Of a stretch of DNA of 64,000 nt, positions 52,364 to 60,098 are shown in pieces (the first letter of the stretch is position 1; the number at the start of each line of letters is the position of its first letter). The translations under genes were made by a program, and so were the position numbers. Under the pieces are notes generated by a model. The model made no database searches and was not told the DNA's origin. It was given only the letters and a program-made list of their open reading frames with translations. Source of the DNA: Bifidobacterium phasiani (GTDB lineage Bacteria > Actinomycetota > Actinomycetes > Actinomycetales > Bifidobacteriaceae); NCBI RefSeq assembly GCF_019331775.1, contig NZ_JAHBBD010000012.1, positions 1-64,000 of the forward strand, written 5' to 3'.

Positions 52364-54967
52364 ATGCCAGGAGCAAACCTGACCCGGGTCGAAGCCGGGG
52401 AGCGCAAGGCCGTAGTTTCGGCTCCCGTTCACTATTGGGTCTCGCTCGACGTCACGGTCGGCGCGCGGAACTTCGGTTCCGCGACCAGGGTCACCTTCGA
52501 CGCCACGCCGGGCGCCACGACCTTCCTCGACCTGATCGCCGACGAGGTCAGCGAGATCGTCCTCAACGGCGAGCCGCTCGACCCGGCCGCCGCGTACGCG
52601 GACGACCGCATCGAGCTCACGGGCCTGCGCGAGCACAACGAGGTCGTCGTCAAGGCGCTGTGCCGCTACTCCAACACCGGCGAGGGCCTGCACCGCAGCG
52701 TCGACCCCTCCGACGGCAACGTGTACCTGTACTCCCAGTTCGAGGTGCCGGACGCCCGCCGAGTCTACGCCGTGTTCGACCAGCCCGACATCAAGGCCGT
52801 GTTCGACTTCTCGGTGCTGGCCGCGGAAAGCTGGACCGTGCTGTCGAACCAGCCGGTGCACGCCGTCTCGTCGGTCGACGGCATGACCGCCGAGGGCACG
52901 CTGGGCGACCACCCGGCCGAGCGCGTGCGGCTGTGGACGTTCGAGCCGACCGTGACGATGAGCTCGTACCTGACCGCGATCTGCGCCGGCCCGTACGCCG
53001 AGTGGCACACCGAGTACGCGAACGAGGACGGCCGCACCGTGCCGATGGGCATGTACTGCCGCCAGGCGCTCAAGGACGCGATGGCCAAGGACGTCGACTA
53101 CCTGTTCGACGTCACCAAGGCCGGCTTCGCGTTCTACGCCAAGACCTGGGGCATCCCCTACCCGTACGCCAAGTACGACCAGATCTACGTGCCCGAGTAC
53201 AACGCGGGCGCCATGGAGAACATCGGCCTGGTCACGATCCGCGACCAGTACGTCTTCGAGTCCAAGGTGACCGACGCGATGGCCGAGCGCCGCGTGGTGA
53301 CCGTGCTGCACGAGCTCGCGCACATGTGGTTCGGCGACTACGTGACGATGAAGTGGTGGAACGACCTGTGGCTCAACGAGTCCTTCGCCGAGTTCACCTC
53401 CACGCTCGCCACCGCCGAGGCGACCGAGTGGCGCGACGCCTGGGCGACGTTCAACTCCGGCGAGAAGAGCTGGGGCCTGAACCAGGACCAGCTGCCGACC
53501 ACGCACCCGATCGTCGCGCCGATCAACGACCTGAACGACACGTACGTGAACTTCGACGGCATCACCTACGCCAAGGGCGCCTCCGTGCTCAAGCAGCTGG
53601 TCGCCTACGTGGGCCGCGACCGCTTCTTCGAGGGCATCAACCACTACCTGAACAACCACGCGTACTCCAACGCGACGCTCGCCGACCTGCTCGCCGAGCT
53701 GGAGGAGACCTCCGGCCGCGACCTGAAGGCGTGGAGCGCCAAGTGGCTCGAGCAGGCCGGCGCCAACACGATCGCCGCCACGGTCGAGGAGGGCGCCGAC
53801 GGCACCATCGCCTCGCTGACCCTGACCCAGACCGCGCCCGCCGAGCATCCGGTCCTGCGTCCGCACCGCCTGGCCATCGGCTTCTACGACGAGGACGGGC
53901 ACGGCCGCATCGTGCGCACCGACCGCATCGAGCTGGACGTCGACGGCGAGACCACCGTGGTCGAGCAGGCCGCCGGCCGCCCGCGCCCGGCGTTCATCCT
54001 CGTGAACGACGACGACCTGACCTACGCCAAGCTGCGCTTCGACGACGCGTCGCTCGAGTTCGCGGCCGAGAACCTGTACCGCTTCGACGACGCGCTGGCC
54101 CGCTCCGTGGTCTGGCTGTCGCTGTGGGACATGACGCGCGACGCCGAGTTCCCGGCCGAGCGGTTCATCGACCTGAGCCTCAAGGCGCTCGCCACCGAGC
54201 ACGAGTCGACGACGTTCCGCTACGCGCTCGGCCAGGTCTCCACGACGGCCCACCACTACGTGGCCCCCGCCCGCCGCGCCGACGTCGCCCGGCACGTCGC
54301 CGCCGAGCTGTGGAAGCTCGCGAACGCCGCCGAGGCCGGCTCCGACGAGCAGTTCCAGCTGGTCGGCGCCTACCTGACCTACGGCGAGGAGGGCGACGCC
54401 GAGTTCGCCGCCAACGTGCGCGGCCTGCTCGACGGCACCGTGAGCATGCCGGGCCTGCAGATCGACAACAACATGCGCTGGTCGCTGATCAAGGCCCTCG
54501 CCACGGTGAACCTCGTCGACGAGGCCGGCATCGACGAGGAGCTCGCCCGCCGCGACACCACCGAGAACCGCGAGTTCGCGCTCGGCGCCCGCGCCTCCCG
54601 CGCCACCGCCGAGGCCAAGGACTGGGCGTGGAACGAGGCGATCCGCAACGAGTCGCTGACCAACATGCAGCTCGAGGCCGTCGCCCGCGGCTGCACCGCC
54701 GCGAAGGCCGAGCTGGCCGAGCCGTACGCCGACCGCTACTTCGAGGAGATCGACTGGATCTGGACGAACCGCACGTTCCACATGGCCGAGGCGCTGCTCA
54801 ACGGCCTGTACCCGGTGAACGCCGATCCGGCGCGTCTGGTCGAGCTCGGCGACGCCTGGCTGGCCGGCCACGAGGACGCGGACAACGCGCTGCGCCGCAT
54901 CATCCTCGAGAACGTCGACGCCTCGCACCGCATGCTCAAGGTGCGCGACTACAACGCCGCCCTGTGA
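52364..54967 (+). CDS. pepN: Aminopeptidase N (M1 metallopeptidase)
   Basis: The 867-residue cytoplasmic peptidase cleaves N-terminal residues from peptides. The substrate-anchoring motif GAMEN is at about residue 285 (YNAGAMENIGLVTI), and the zinc site HExxH-x18-E reads VLHELAHMWFGDYV with the distal Glu in LWLNESFAEF. An ERAP1-like helical C-terminal domain follows. Length is normal for actinobacterial PepN. ATG 52364 has AAAGG 6 nt upstream. The stop is followed by a hairpin at 54992-55033. Confidence 0.96.
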   Translation: MPGANLTRVEAGERKAVVSAPVHYWVSLDVTVGARNFGSATRVTFDATPGATTFLDLIADEVSEIVLNGEPLDPAAAYADDRIELTGLREHNEVVVKALCRYSNTGEGLHRSVDPSDGNVYLYSQFEVPDARRVYAVFDQPDIKAVFDFSVLAAESWTVLSNQPVHAVSSVDGMTAEGTLGDHPAERVRLWTFEPTVTMSSYLTAICAGPYAEWHTEYANEDGRTVPMGMYCRQALKDAMAKDVDYLFDVTKAGFAFYAKTWGIPYPYAKYDQIYVPEYNAGAMENIGLVTIRDQYVFESKVTDAMAERRVVTVLHELAHMWFGDYVTMKWWNDLWLNESFAEFTSTLATAEATEWRDAWATFNSGEKSWGLNQDQLPTTHPIVAPINDLNDTYVNFDGITYAKGASVLKQLVAYVGRDRFFEGINHYLNNHAYSNATLADLLAELEETSGRDLKAWSAKWLEQAGANTIAATVEEGADGTIASLTLTQTAPAEHPVLRPHRLAIGFYDEDGHGRIVRTDRIELDVDGETTVVEQAAGRPRPAFILVNDDDLTYAKLRFDDASLEFAAENLYRFDDALARSVVWLSLWDMTRDAEFPAERFIDLSLKALATEHESTTFRYALGQVSTTAHHYVAPARRADVARHVAAELWKLANAAEAGSDEQFQLVGAYLTYGEEGDAEFAANVRGLLDGTVSMPGLQIDNNMRWSLIKALATVNLVDEAGIDEELARRDTTENREFALGARASRATAEAKDWAWNEAIRNESLTNMQLEAVARGCTAAKAELAEPYADRYFEEIDWIWTNRTFHMAEALLNGLYPVNADPARLVELGDAWLAGHEDADNALRRIILENVDASHRMLKVRDYNAAL

Positions 54968-54991
54968 CGGCGCCCGAGGGAGGGCAACCGT

Positions 54992-55033
54992 CGGGAACCG
55001 TGCGATCCGCGGACGCGGGACGCACGGTTCCCG
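54992..55033 (+). terminator. Hairpin after pepN
   Basis: A perfect 13-bp stem (54992-55004 with 55021-55033; arm CGGGAACCGTGCG) and a 16-nt loop lie 25 bases after the pepN stop. No real U-tract follows (CCATATT), so termination strength is uncertain. Confidence 0.6.
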
Positions 55034-55187
55034 CCATATTGGGCCTGCACATGCGGCCCATGCGGCAAATGCGTCGAAACGGGGCAGCATCGCGGCATCG
55101 GCGCGGCCGATCCGGCCCGGGGTGAGTACCATGGTGACGGTACATGGATAAGCGGCCCATGCCGCCTTGCGGAAGGAAGAAGTGACG

Positions 55188-56573
55188 ATGCCCAGAATGT
55201 TCGGAACCGATGGCGTACGAGGACTTGCGAACCGCGACCTCACCGCGAGGCTGGCGCTCGATCTGGGCGACGCCGCGGTGCGCGTGCTGGGCGACCCCGC
55301 CAGCCAGGACGGCCGCCCCGAGGGCCGCCGCCGCGCGCTGATCGGCCGCGACACGCGCGTCTCCGGCGACTTCCTGGCCTCGGCGCTGTCCGCGGGCATG
55401 AGCGCCGGCGGCTTCGACGTCATCGACGCGGGCATCATCCCCACGCCGGGCGTCGCCTACCTGACCAGCGTGCTCAACGTCGAGATGGGCGCGGTGATCT
55501 CCGCCTCGCACAACCCGATGCCGGACAACGGCATCAAGTTCTTCGCGCGCGGCGGCTACAAGCTCGCCGACGCCAAGGAGGACGAGATCGAGGCCGTGCT
55601 CGGCCAGGACTGGGAGCGCCCGACCGGCGCCGGCGTCGGCCGCGTCAGCCACGACACGGTGACCGCCACCAACCTGTACATCGACCACCTGGTCTCCACG
55701 ATCGCCCCGATCGGCCCGGACAAGGTGCAGCCCAAGCCGCTCGAGGGCCTGAAGATCGTCGCCGACTGCGCGAACGGCGCGACCTCGGTGGTCGCCCCGG
55801 AGGCGCTGCGCCGCGCCGGCGCCGAGGTCGTGGTCATCAACGCCTCGCCGGACGGTTACAACATCAACAAGAACGCCGGCTCCACGCACCCCGAGCAGCT
55901 GCAGGCGATGGTCCGCGCCTCGGACGCGGCGATGGGCGTGGCCTTCGACGGCGACGCCGACCGCTGCCTGGCGGTCGACGAGGACGGCACGATGGTCAAC
56001 GGCGACCAGATCATGGGCATCCTCGCCCGCGCCAAGAAGGCCGAGGGCAAGCTCGCCCACGACACGCTGGTCGTCACCGTGATGAGCAACCTCGGCCTCA
56101 AGCTCGCCCTGAAGGACATGGGCATCGCCACGGTCCAGACCAACGTCGGCGACCGCTACGTGCTCGAGGAGATGCTGCGCGGCGGCTACACGCTGGGCGG
56201 CGAGCAGTCCGGCCACGTCATCAACCGCGAGTTCGCCACCACCGGCGACGGCACGCTCACCGCGCTGACGCTGTGCAACGAGGTCGTCCGCTCCGGCCGC
56301 AGCCTCAAGGAGCTGGCCGCCGACTTCCCGCAGCTGCCCCAGCAGCTGGTCAACGTGCCGAACGTCGACAAGATGGCCGCCTCCACGAACGCCAAGGTGC
56401 AGGCCGCCGTGGAACGCGAGGAGCGGCTGCTCGGCGACACCGGCCGCGTGCTGCTGCGCCCCTCCGGCACCGAGCCGCTGGTGCGCGTGATGGCCGAGGC
56501 CGCCACGCAGGAGCAGGCCGACGCGGTGTGCGGGCGCCTGGCCGCCGTCGTGGCCGAGGAGCTCGCGCTGTAG
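55188..56573 (+). CDS. glmM: Phosphoglucosamine mutase
   Basis: The 461-residue enzyme converts glucosamine-6-phosphate to glucosamine-1-phosphate for UDP-GlcNAc and peptidoglycan synthesis. It starts with MPRMFGTDGVRGLAN, the GlmM signature. The phosphorylated active-site Ser is in VISASHNPMPDNGIKFF near residue 103, the metal loop is AFDGDADRC near 252, the sugar loop is GGEQSGHVI near 341, and the phosphate-binding end is LRPSGTEPLVRVM. ATG 55188 has AAGGAAG 8 nt upstream. Confidence 0.97.
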   Translation: MPRMFGTDGVRGLANRDLTARLALDLGDAAVRVLGDPASQDGRPEGRRRALIGRDTRVSGDFLASALSAGMSAGGFDVIDAGIIPTPGVAYLTSVLNVEMGAVISASHNPMPDNGIKFFARGGYKLADAKEDEIEAVLGQDWERPTGAGVGRVSHDTVTATNLYIDHLVSTIAPIGPDKVQPKPLEGLKIVADCANGATSVVAPEALRRAGAEVVVINASPDGYNINKNAGSTHPEQLQAMVRASDAAMGVAFDGDADRCLAVDEDGTMVNGDQIMGILARAKKAEGKLAHDTLVVTVMSNLGLKLALKDMGIATVQTNVGDRYVLEEMLRGGYTLGGEQSGHVINREFATTGDGTLTALTLCNEVVRSGRSLKELAADFPQLPQQLVNVPNVDKMAASTNAKVQAAVEREERLLGDTGRVLLRPSGTEPLVRVMAEAATQEQADAVCGRLAAVVAEELAL

Positions 56574-56707
56574 CCCTGCGGCAGCGGCGGGCCGGTGAAC
56601 CGGCGCGATCGGGCGCGACCGGCGTCCCGGACCCATGCGGCCCGCCTGCGGCCATGCGGGCTGCGTCGGCCATATGGGCCATACGGGCCGGTGCGGCCCG
56701 CGGCCGC

Positions 56708-56752
56708 GAACCACACGAACCACACGAACCATGAGAACCATGCGAACCACGG
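56708..56752 (+). repeat. Five 9-bp tandem repeats upstream of def
   Basis: Five consecutive 9-mers (GAACCACAC twice, GAACCATGA, GAACCATGC, GAACCACGG) end directly at the AAAGGAAC ribosome-binding site of def, 12 nt before its ATG. They would lie in the 5' untranslated region. Confidence 0.8.
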
Positions 56753-56764
56753 AAAGGAACCGCG

Positions 56765-57421
56765 ATGTTCGGGCAACACGCCAAAGTCGATACCGAGCTC
56801 AACCGTGAGGTCGAGCGCCTGATCAAGACCGGCGGCAAGGAGCGGATCCTGCCGATCGTGCAGATGGGCGAGCCGGTGCTGCGCCAGCGGACCGAGCCGT
56901 ACGCCGGCCAGCTCTCCAAGCGCACGCTGGACAAGCTGATCGACGCGATGCGCGCCACGATGCTGGAGGCGCCGGGCGTCGGCCTGGCCGGCCCGCAGAT
57001 CGGCCTGGGGCTGGCCATCGCGGTGCTGGAGGACCACGTGCGCGAGGGCGACGAGGACGACCCGCGCGAGATCAGCGAGCTGCCGTTCCACGTCATCATC
57101 AACCCCAGCTACGAGCCGGTCGGCGAGCGGACCGCCAGCTTCTACGAGGGCTGCCTGAGCTTCTCGGGCTACCAGGCGGTGCGCCGCCGCTGGCTCGACA
57201 TCGTCGCCCGCTGGCAGGACGAGGACGGCAACCGCCACGAGGAGCGCCTGCACGGCTGGCCGGCGCGCATCTTCCAGCACGAGACCGACCACCTGTCCGG
57301 CGAGGTGTACATCGACCGGGCCGAGATCCGCTCGCTGTGCAGCGACGAGAACCTGTCCGACCTGTGGTGCGAGGACCCGGTGCCGACCGAGGCCGCGCAG
57401 GAGCTGGGCTTCGACCTGTGA
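56765..57421 (+). CDS. def: Peptide deformylase
   Basis: The 218-residue metalloenzyme removes the formyl group from new protein N-termini. The three family motifs are present: GVGLAGPQIG near residue 75 (Gly where most have Ala in GLAAPQ), EGCLSF with the metal-binding Cys near 122, and the helix QHETDHLSG near 168 with the two His ligands and catalytic Glu. The N- and C-terminal extensions make it longer than the roughly 170-residue enzymes, as is common in actinobacteria. ATG 56765 follows AAAGGAAC. The next gene starts 44 nt downstream. Confidence 0.95.
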   Translation: MFGQHAKVDTELNREVERLIKTGGKERILPIVQMGEPVLRQRTEPYAGQLSKRTLDKLIDAMRATMLEAPGVGLAGPQIGLGLAIAVLEDHVREGDEDDPREISELPFHVIINPSYEPVGERTASFYEGCLSFSGYQAVRRRWLDIVARWQDEDGNRHEERLHGWPARIFQHETDHLSGEVYIDRAEIRSLCSDENLSDLWCEDPVPTEAAQELGFDL

Positions 57422-57465
57422 GCGCCGGCCGGCGCGGCGCGCCGGTGCCGGAGAGGGACGAGGGG

Positions 57466-58932
57466 ATGGCGATGACGATGGCTTCCGCCGGCGACGGCGC
57501 CGCCTGGCTGGCGCGCGCCCATGACGACGTCGACCAGTGGGCGGCGGTGATGGACGCCGACGCCGACGGGCGGCCGGTGGACTGGGCGTGGCTGCGCACG
57601 CTCGACTTCGCGCACGGCGTCGGCGCGGCCCGCGACGAGGACCTCGAACCCGGGGCGGGTTCGGATGTGCACGGGCTGCTCAAGCGCGACTACGCGGTGC
57701 GCGACCGGCTGGAGGCGGTGCTTGCGCAGTGCGGCACCGCGTTCATGCGGGACTTCGACCGTCTGATCGCCTCGTACCGCCTGCCGCGCGCGATCGCCTA
57801 CGCGAACCGCCGGCTGTGCGACGAGATCGCGCTGCTGATGGACCGCGGCGTGGCCGAGGGGCTGTGGACGGTCGCGTACGAGCGGCGCGGCCGCGTCACC
57901 GTGCCGGTGCTCCATGCGGCTCAGGGCGCGCCGCCGGTCGACGACATCCAGGACGCCACCGCCGAGATCGCCGACGCCCGGGCGGTGCGCCGTCGGTCCC
58001 GCGGACGAGGCGGGGCGCCGCAGGCGAGGGCGGACGTCGCGCGCGCCGGCGCGGCATCGTCGGACGTGCCTGCGGACGGGACGTCGGGCGGCGCCGCGGG
58101 CGCGGGCGGAACGGACGGGTCGGCGCACGGCGCCCCGGCCGCGGACGGCGCATCCGCCGAAACCCGGGGCCGGGGCGGCTCTGACTGGCGCGACGCCTAC
58201 CTGCCGGGCCGCGGCGTGGACGCCGTGATGGGCATCGACATCGAGACGACCGGCGTCGAGCCGACGCGCGACTACATCATCGACGTCGGCTTCGAATACA
58301 TGAACATGGCCTCGCCCCGTCCGCCGGAGGCCGATGCGCAGGCGTCGGCGGCGTATGTGCGGGACGGCTACCGGGCCGGCGACGCGTACGGCCAGTCGCG
58401 GCTGCCGTTCGGCGTGCCGGCGGGGAACGCCCGCCACGGCAACCCGACGATCCTCGAACTGACCGGCATCGACGTGCGGGGGCGAGCCGGGGCGCCCTAC
58501 CGGCTGTTCGACGAGTGGCCCGAGGCGCAGCGCGGGCTGCTGGTCCGTCTGGAGCGCCAGCCGTACGTGGCGCACAACGCGAACTTCGAGCACCGCTTCT
58601 TCATGCTCAATGTGGCCGGGTATGCGGAAAGCTACCGCGCCGGGCGCATCACGATCATCGACACGATGCCGATGAGCCGGCGCTGGGACCCGGGCTCGGC
58701 GCCCGGCCCGGAGCATCCTTACGGCGACAACTCGCTGCAGTCCTACGCCCGCCGTCAGGGCGCGCTGCCCGAGGACGAACGGGAGCGCCATCTGGGGCTG
58801 GAGGACGCGCACATCATGCTGCTGGCGATGAAGCGCCACCTCGCCGCGCTGCGCGAGGAGCGCCGCGGGCCGTGGGGGCCGGACGGGCGCTCCGGCGTCG
58901 GCGGCAAGCGCTGCGGCGGCCGCCGCCGGTAG
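57466..58932 (+). CDS. DnaQ-like 3'-5' exonuclease domain protein
   Basis: The 488-residue protein has an N-terminal helical region (residues 1-165) of unknown role and a low-complexity Gly/Ala/Asp/Ser linker (about 180-240). A DEDDh-type exonuclease domain (about 255-470) follows: Exo I DIETTGVEPTRDYIIDVG, Exo II YVAHNANFEHRFFMLN with Glu where Asp is usual, and Exo III ending LGLEDAHIML with the His/Asp region. It may act in DNA repair or RNA trimming; the substrate is unknown. ATG 57466 is followed by in-frame ATGs at 57472 and 57478, and the GAGAGGGACGAGGGG stretch could serve any of them. It is probably co-transcribed with def. Confidence 0.78.
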   Translation: MAMTMASAGDGAAWLARAHDDVDQWAAVMDADADGRPVDWAWLRTLDFAHGVGAARDEDLEPGAGSDVHGLLKRDYAVRDRLEAVLAQCGTAFMRDFDRLIASYRLPRAIAYANRRLCDEIALLMDRGVAEGLWTVAYERRGRVTVPVLHAAQGAPPVDDIQDATAEIADARAVRRRSRGRGGAPQARADVARAGAASSDVPADGTSGGAAGAGGTDGSAHGAPAADGASAETRGRGGSDWRDAYLPGRGVDAVMGIDIETTGVEPTRDYIIDVGFEYMNMASPRPPEADAQASAAYVRDGYRAGDAYGQSRLPFGVPAGNARHGNPTILELTGIDVRGRAGAPYRLFDEWPEAQRGLLVRLERQPYVAHNANFEHRFFMLNVAGYAESYRAGRITIIDTMPMSRRWDPGSAPGPEHPYGDNSLQSYARRQGALPEDERERHLGLEDAHIMLLAMKRHLAALREERRGPWGPDGRSGVGGKRCGGRRR

Positions 58933-58938
58933 GCGCGC

Positions 58939-58950
58939 TACAGTGGAGGC
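58939..58950 (+). promoter_or_regulatory. Putative leaderless -10 box for mazG
   Basis: TACAGT (58939-58944) is followed by GGAGGC and then the ATG at 58951. The GGAGG is 1 nt from the ATG, too close for a normal ribosome-binding site. Confidence 0.45.
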
Positions 58951-59736
58951 ATGACACAGGCCGCACATGACGACTACCAGCTGCCCGAAGGATTCGAACG
59001 CTGCCCGAAGCTCAGGCCCGTCGCCGAGGCGACGAGCGCGCTCGAACGCGTGCGCGCGGTGGTGACGATCCTGGCGAACCCGGGCGGCTGCCCGTGGGAC
59101 GGCAAGCAGACGAACCGCACCCTGCTCAGGAACCTGATCGAAGAGACCTACGAATACGTCGACACCGTCGAGGCCGGCGACCGCGAGGGCATGCGCGAGG
59201 AGCTCGGCGACCTGCTGCTGCAGTCGGTGTTCCAGGGCGTGGTGTGCGAGAAGGACGACGCCGATCCGTTCACGCTGGACGAGGTGTGCGACCGGCTCGT
59301 CGACAAGCTCGTCACCCGGCATCCGGCGGTGTTCGCGCCCGATGCCGGGGACGGCGCCGACGGTTCGGACGGCGCGGAGGGCGCCGGGGGATCCGGGCGG
59401 TCGCCGGAGGAGGTGCTGGCGCTGTGGAACGCGATGAAGCGCAAGGAGAAGCACCGCACGTCGGTGCTCGAGGGCATCTCGCATTCGCAGGGCGCGTTCC
59501 TGCGCGCGGCCAAGGTCGTGCACCGCATCGCGGGCTCGGAGCACGCCGACCGGCTGTTCCAGGCGTTCGACCACGCCATCCGCGACGACGCCGACGCCGA
59601 GGCCGGCGAACGGTACGCCGACGAGATCCTCGCCGTGATCCGGCGGGCGGACGCCGACGGCGTCGACGTCGAGACCGCGCTGCGCAACCGCCTGCGCGAC
59701 GTCGAGGCCGCCGTCGCGCAGGCCGAACGCGGCTAG
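58951..59736 (+). CDS. mazG: MazG-family nucleoside triphosphate pyrophosphohydrolase
   Basis: The 261-residue protein hydrolyses nucleoside triphosphates to monophosphates and pyrophosphate, cleaning the nucleotide pool. The MazG domain begins GGCPWDGKQTNRTLLRNLIE and contains the metal-binding EEx12-28ExxD pattern in IEETYEYVDTVE and REELGDLLLQSVF. A second characteristic segment is WNAMKRKEKHRTSVLEGIS. A Gly/Asp-rich insert (about residues 130-150) and an extra C-terminal helical region are present; the second full MazG repeat of E. coli MazG is incomplete. It lies 18 nt after the exonuclease gene. Confidence 0.92.
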   Translation: MTQAAHDDYQLPEGFERCPKLRPVAEATSALERVRAVVTILANPGGCPWDGKQTNRTLLRNLIEETYEYVDTVEAGDREGMREELGDLLLQSVFQGVVCEKDDADPFTLDEVCDRLVDKLVTRHPAVFAPDAGDGADGSDGAEGAGGSGRSPEEVLALWNAMKRKEKHRTSVLEGISHSQGAFLRAAKVVHRIAGSEHADRLFQAFDHAIRDDADAEAGERYADEILAVIRRADADGVDVETALRNRLRDVEAAVAQAERG

Positions 59737-60098
59737 CGTTGTCGCCGTATTTCTGGATTATCTGTAGTGGATTTCGGGGTCTGCGGACATCTAACTCCAC
59801 TATGTGAGGCACTCGGGACGCCATGCCTTAAGTATCGGGCGCGGAATACCGCCAACAATACCTCCGGTCTTCCGAGGAAGCTGCCTCACGTAGCGGATTC
59901 GGGTGTCTGCAAGGTCTCATATCGACTACAGATAAGGGTCATAAGGTCATAACGGGGTTCGAGATTCACGATGCCGGCGTACGGTCATGAACCTAAGTCC
60001 GCGCACCTCGCCGGTTCGGCCCGCCGGGGAATCGCGCGGCCGCGGCGGCGGCCGATGCGATAATGGGAGGTCGGGTTGCGCGCGGCGGAAGGGGCGAC
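59737..60098. other. AT-richer intergenic region with nested inverted repeats
   Basis: No gene is supported. Part 59750-59945 is clearly less GC-rich than its surroundings and has several symmetric pairs: TTATCTGTAGT/ACTACAGATAA (59758-59768 and 59925-59935), TATGTGAGGCA/TGCCTCACGTA (59801-59811 and 59882-59892, one mismatch), and TAGTGGA/TCCACTA (59765-59771 and 59796-59802). Two imperfect direct repeats start GGATTTCGGGGTCTGC (59769) and GGATTCGGGTGTCTGC (59895). It could encode a structured RNA or be the remnant of a mobile element. Confidence 0.6.

Noticed and set aside
59950-59975. tRNA T-arm-like GGTTCGAGATTC
   Set aside because: No matching acceptor, D or anticodon arms could be folded around it.
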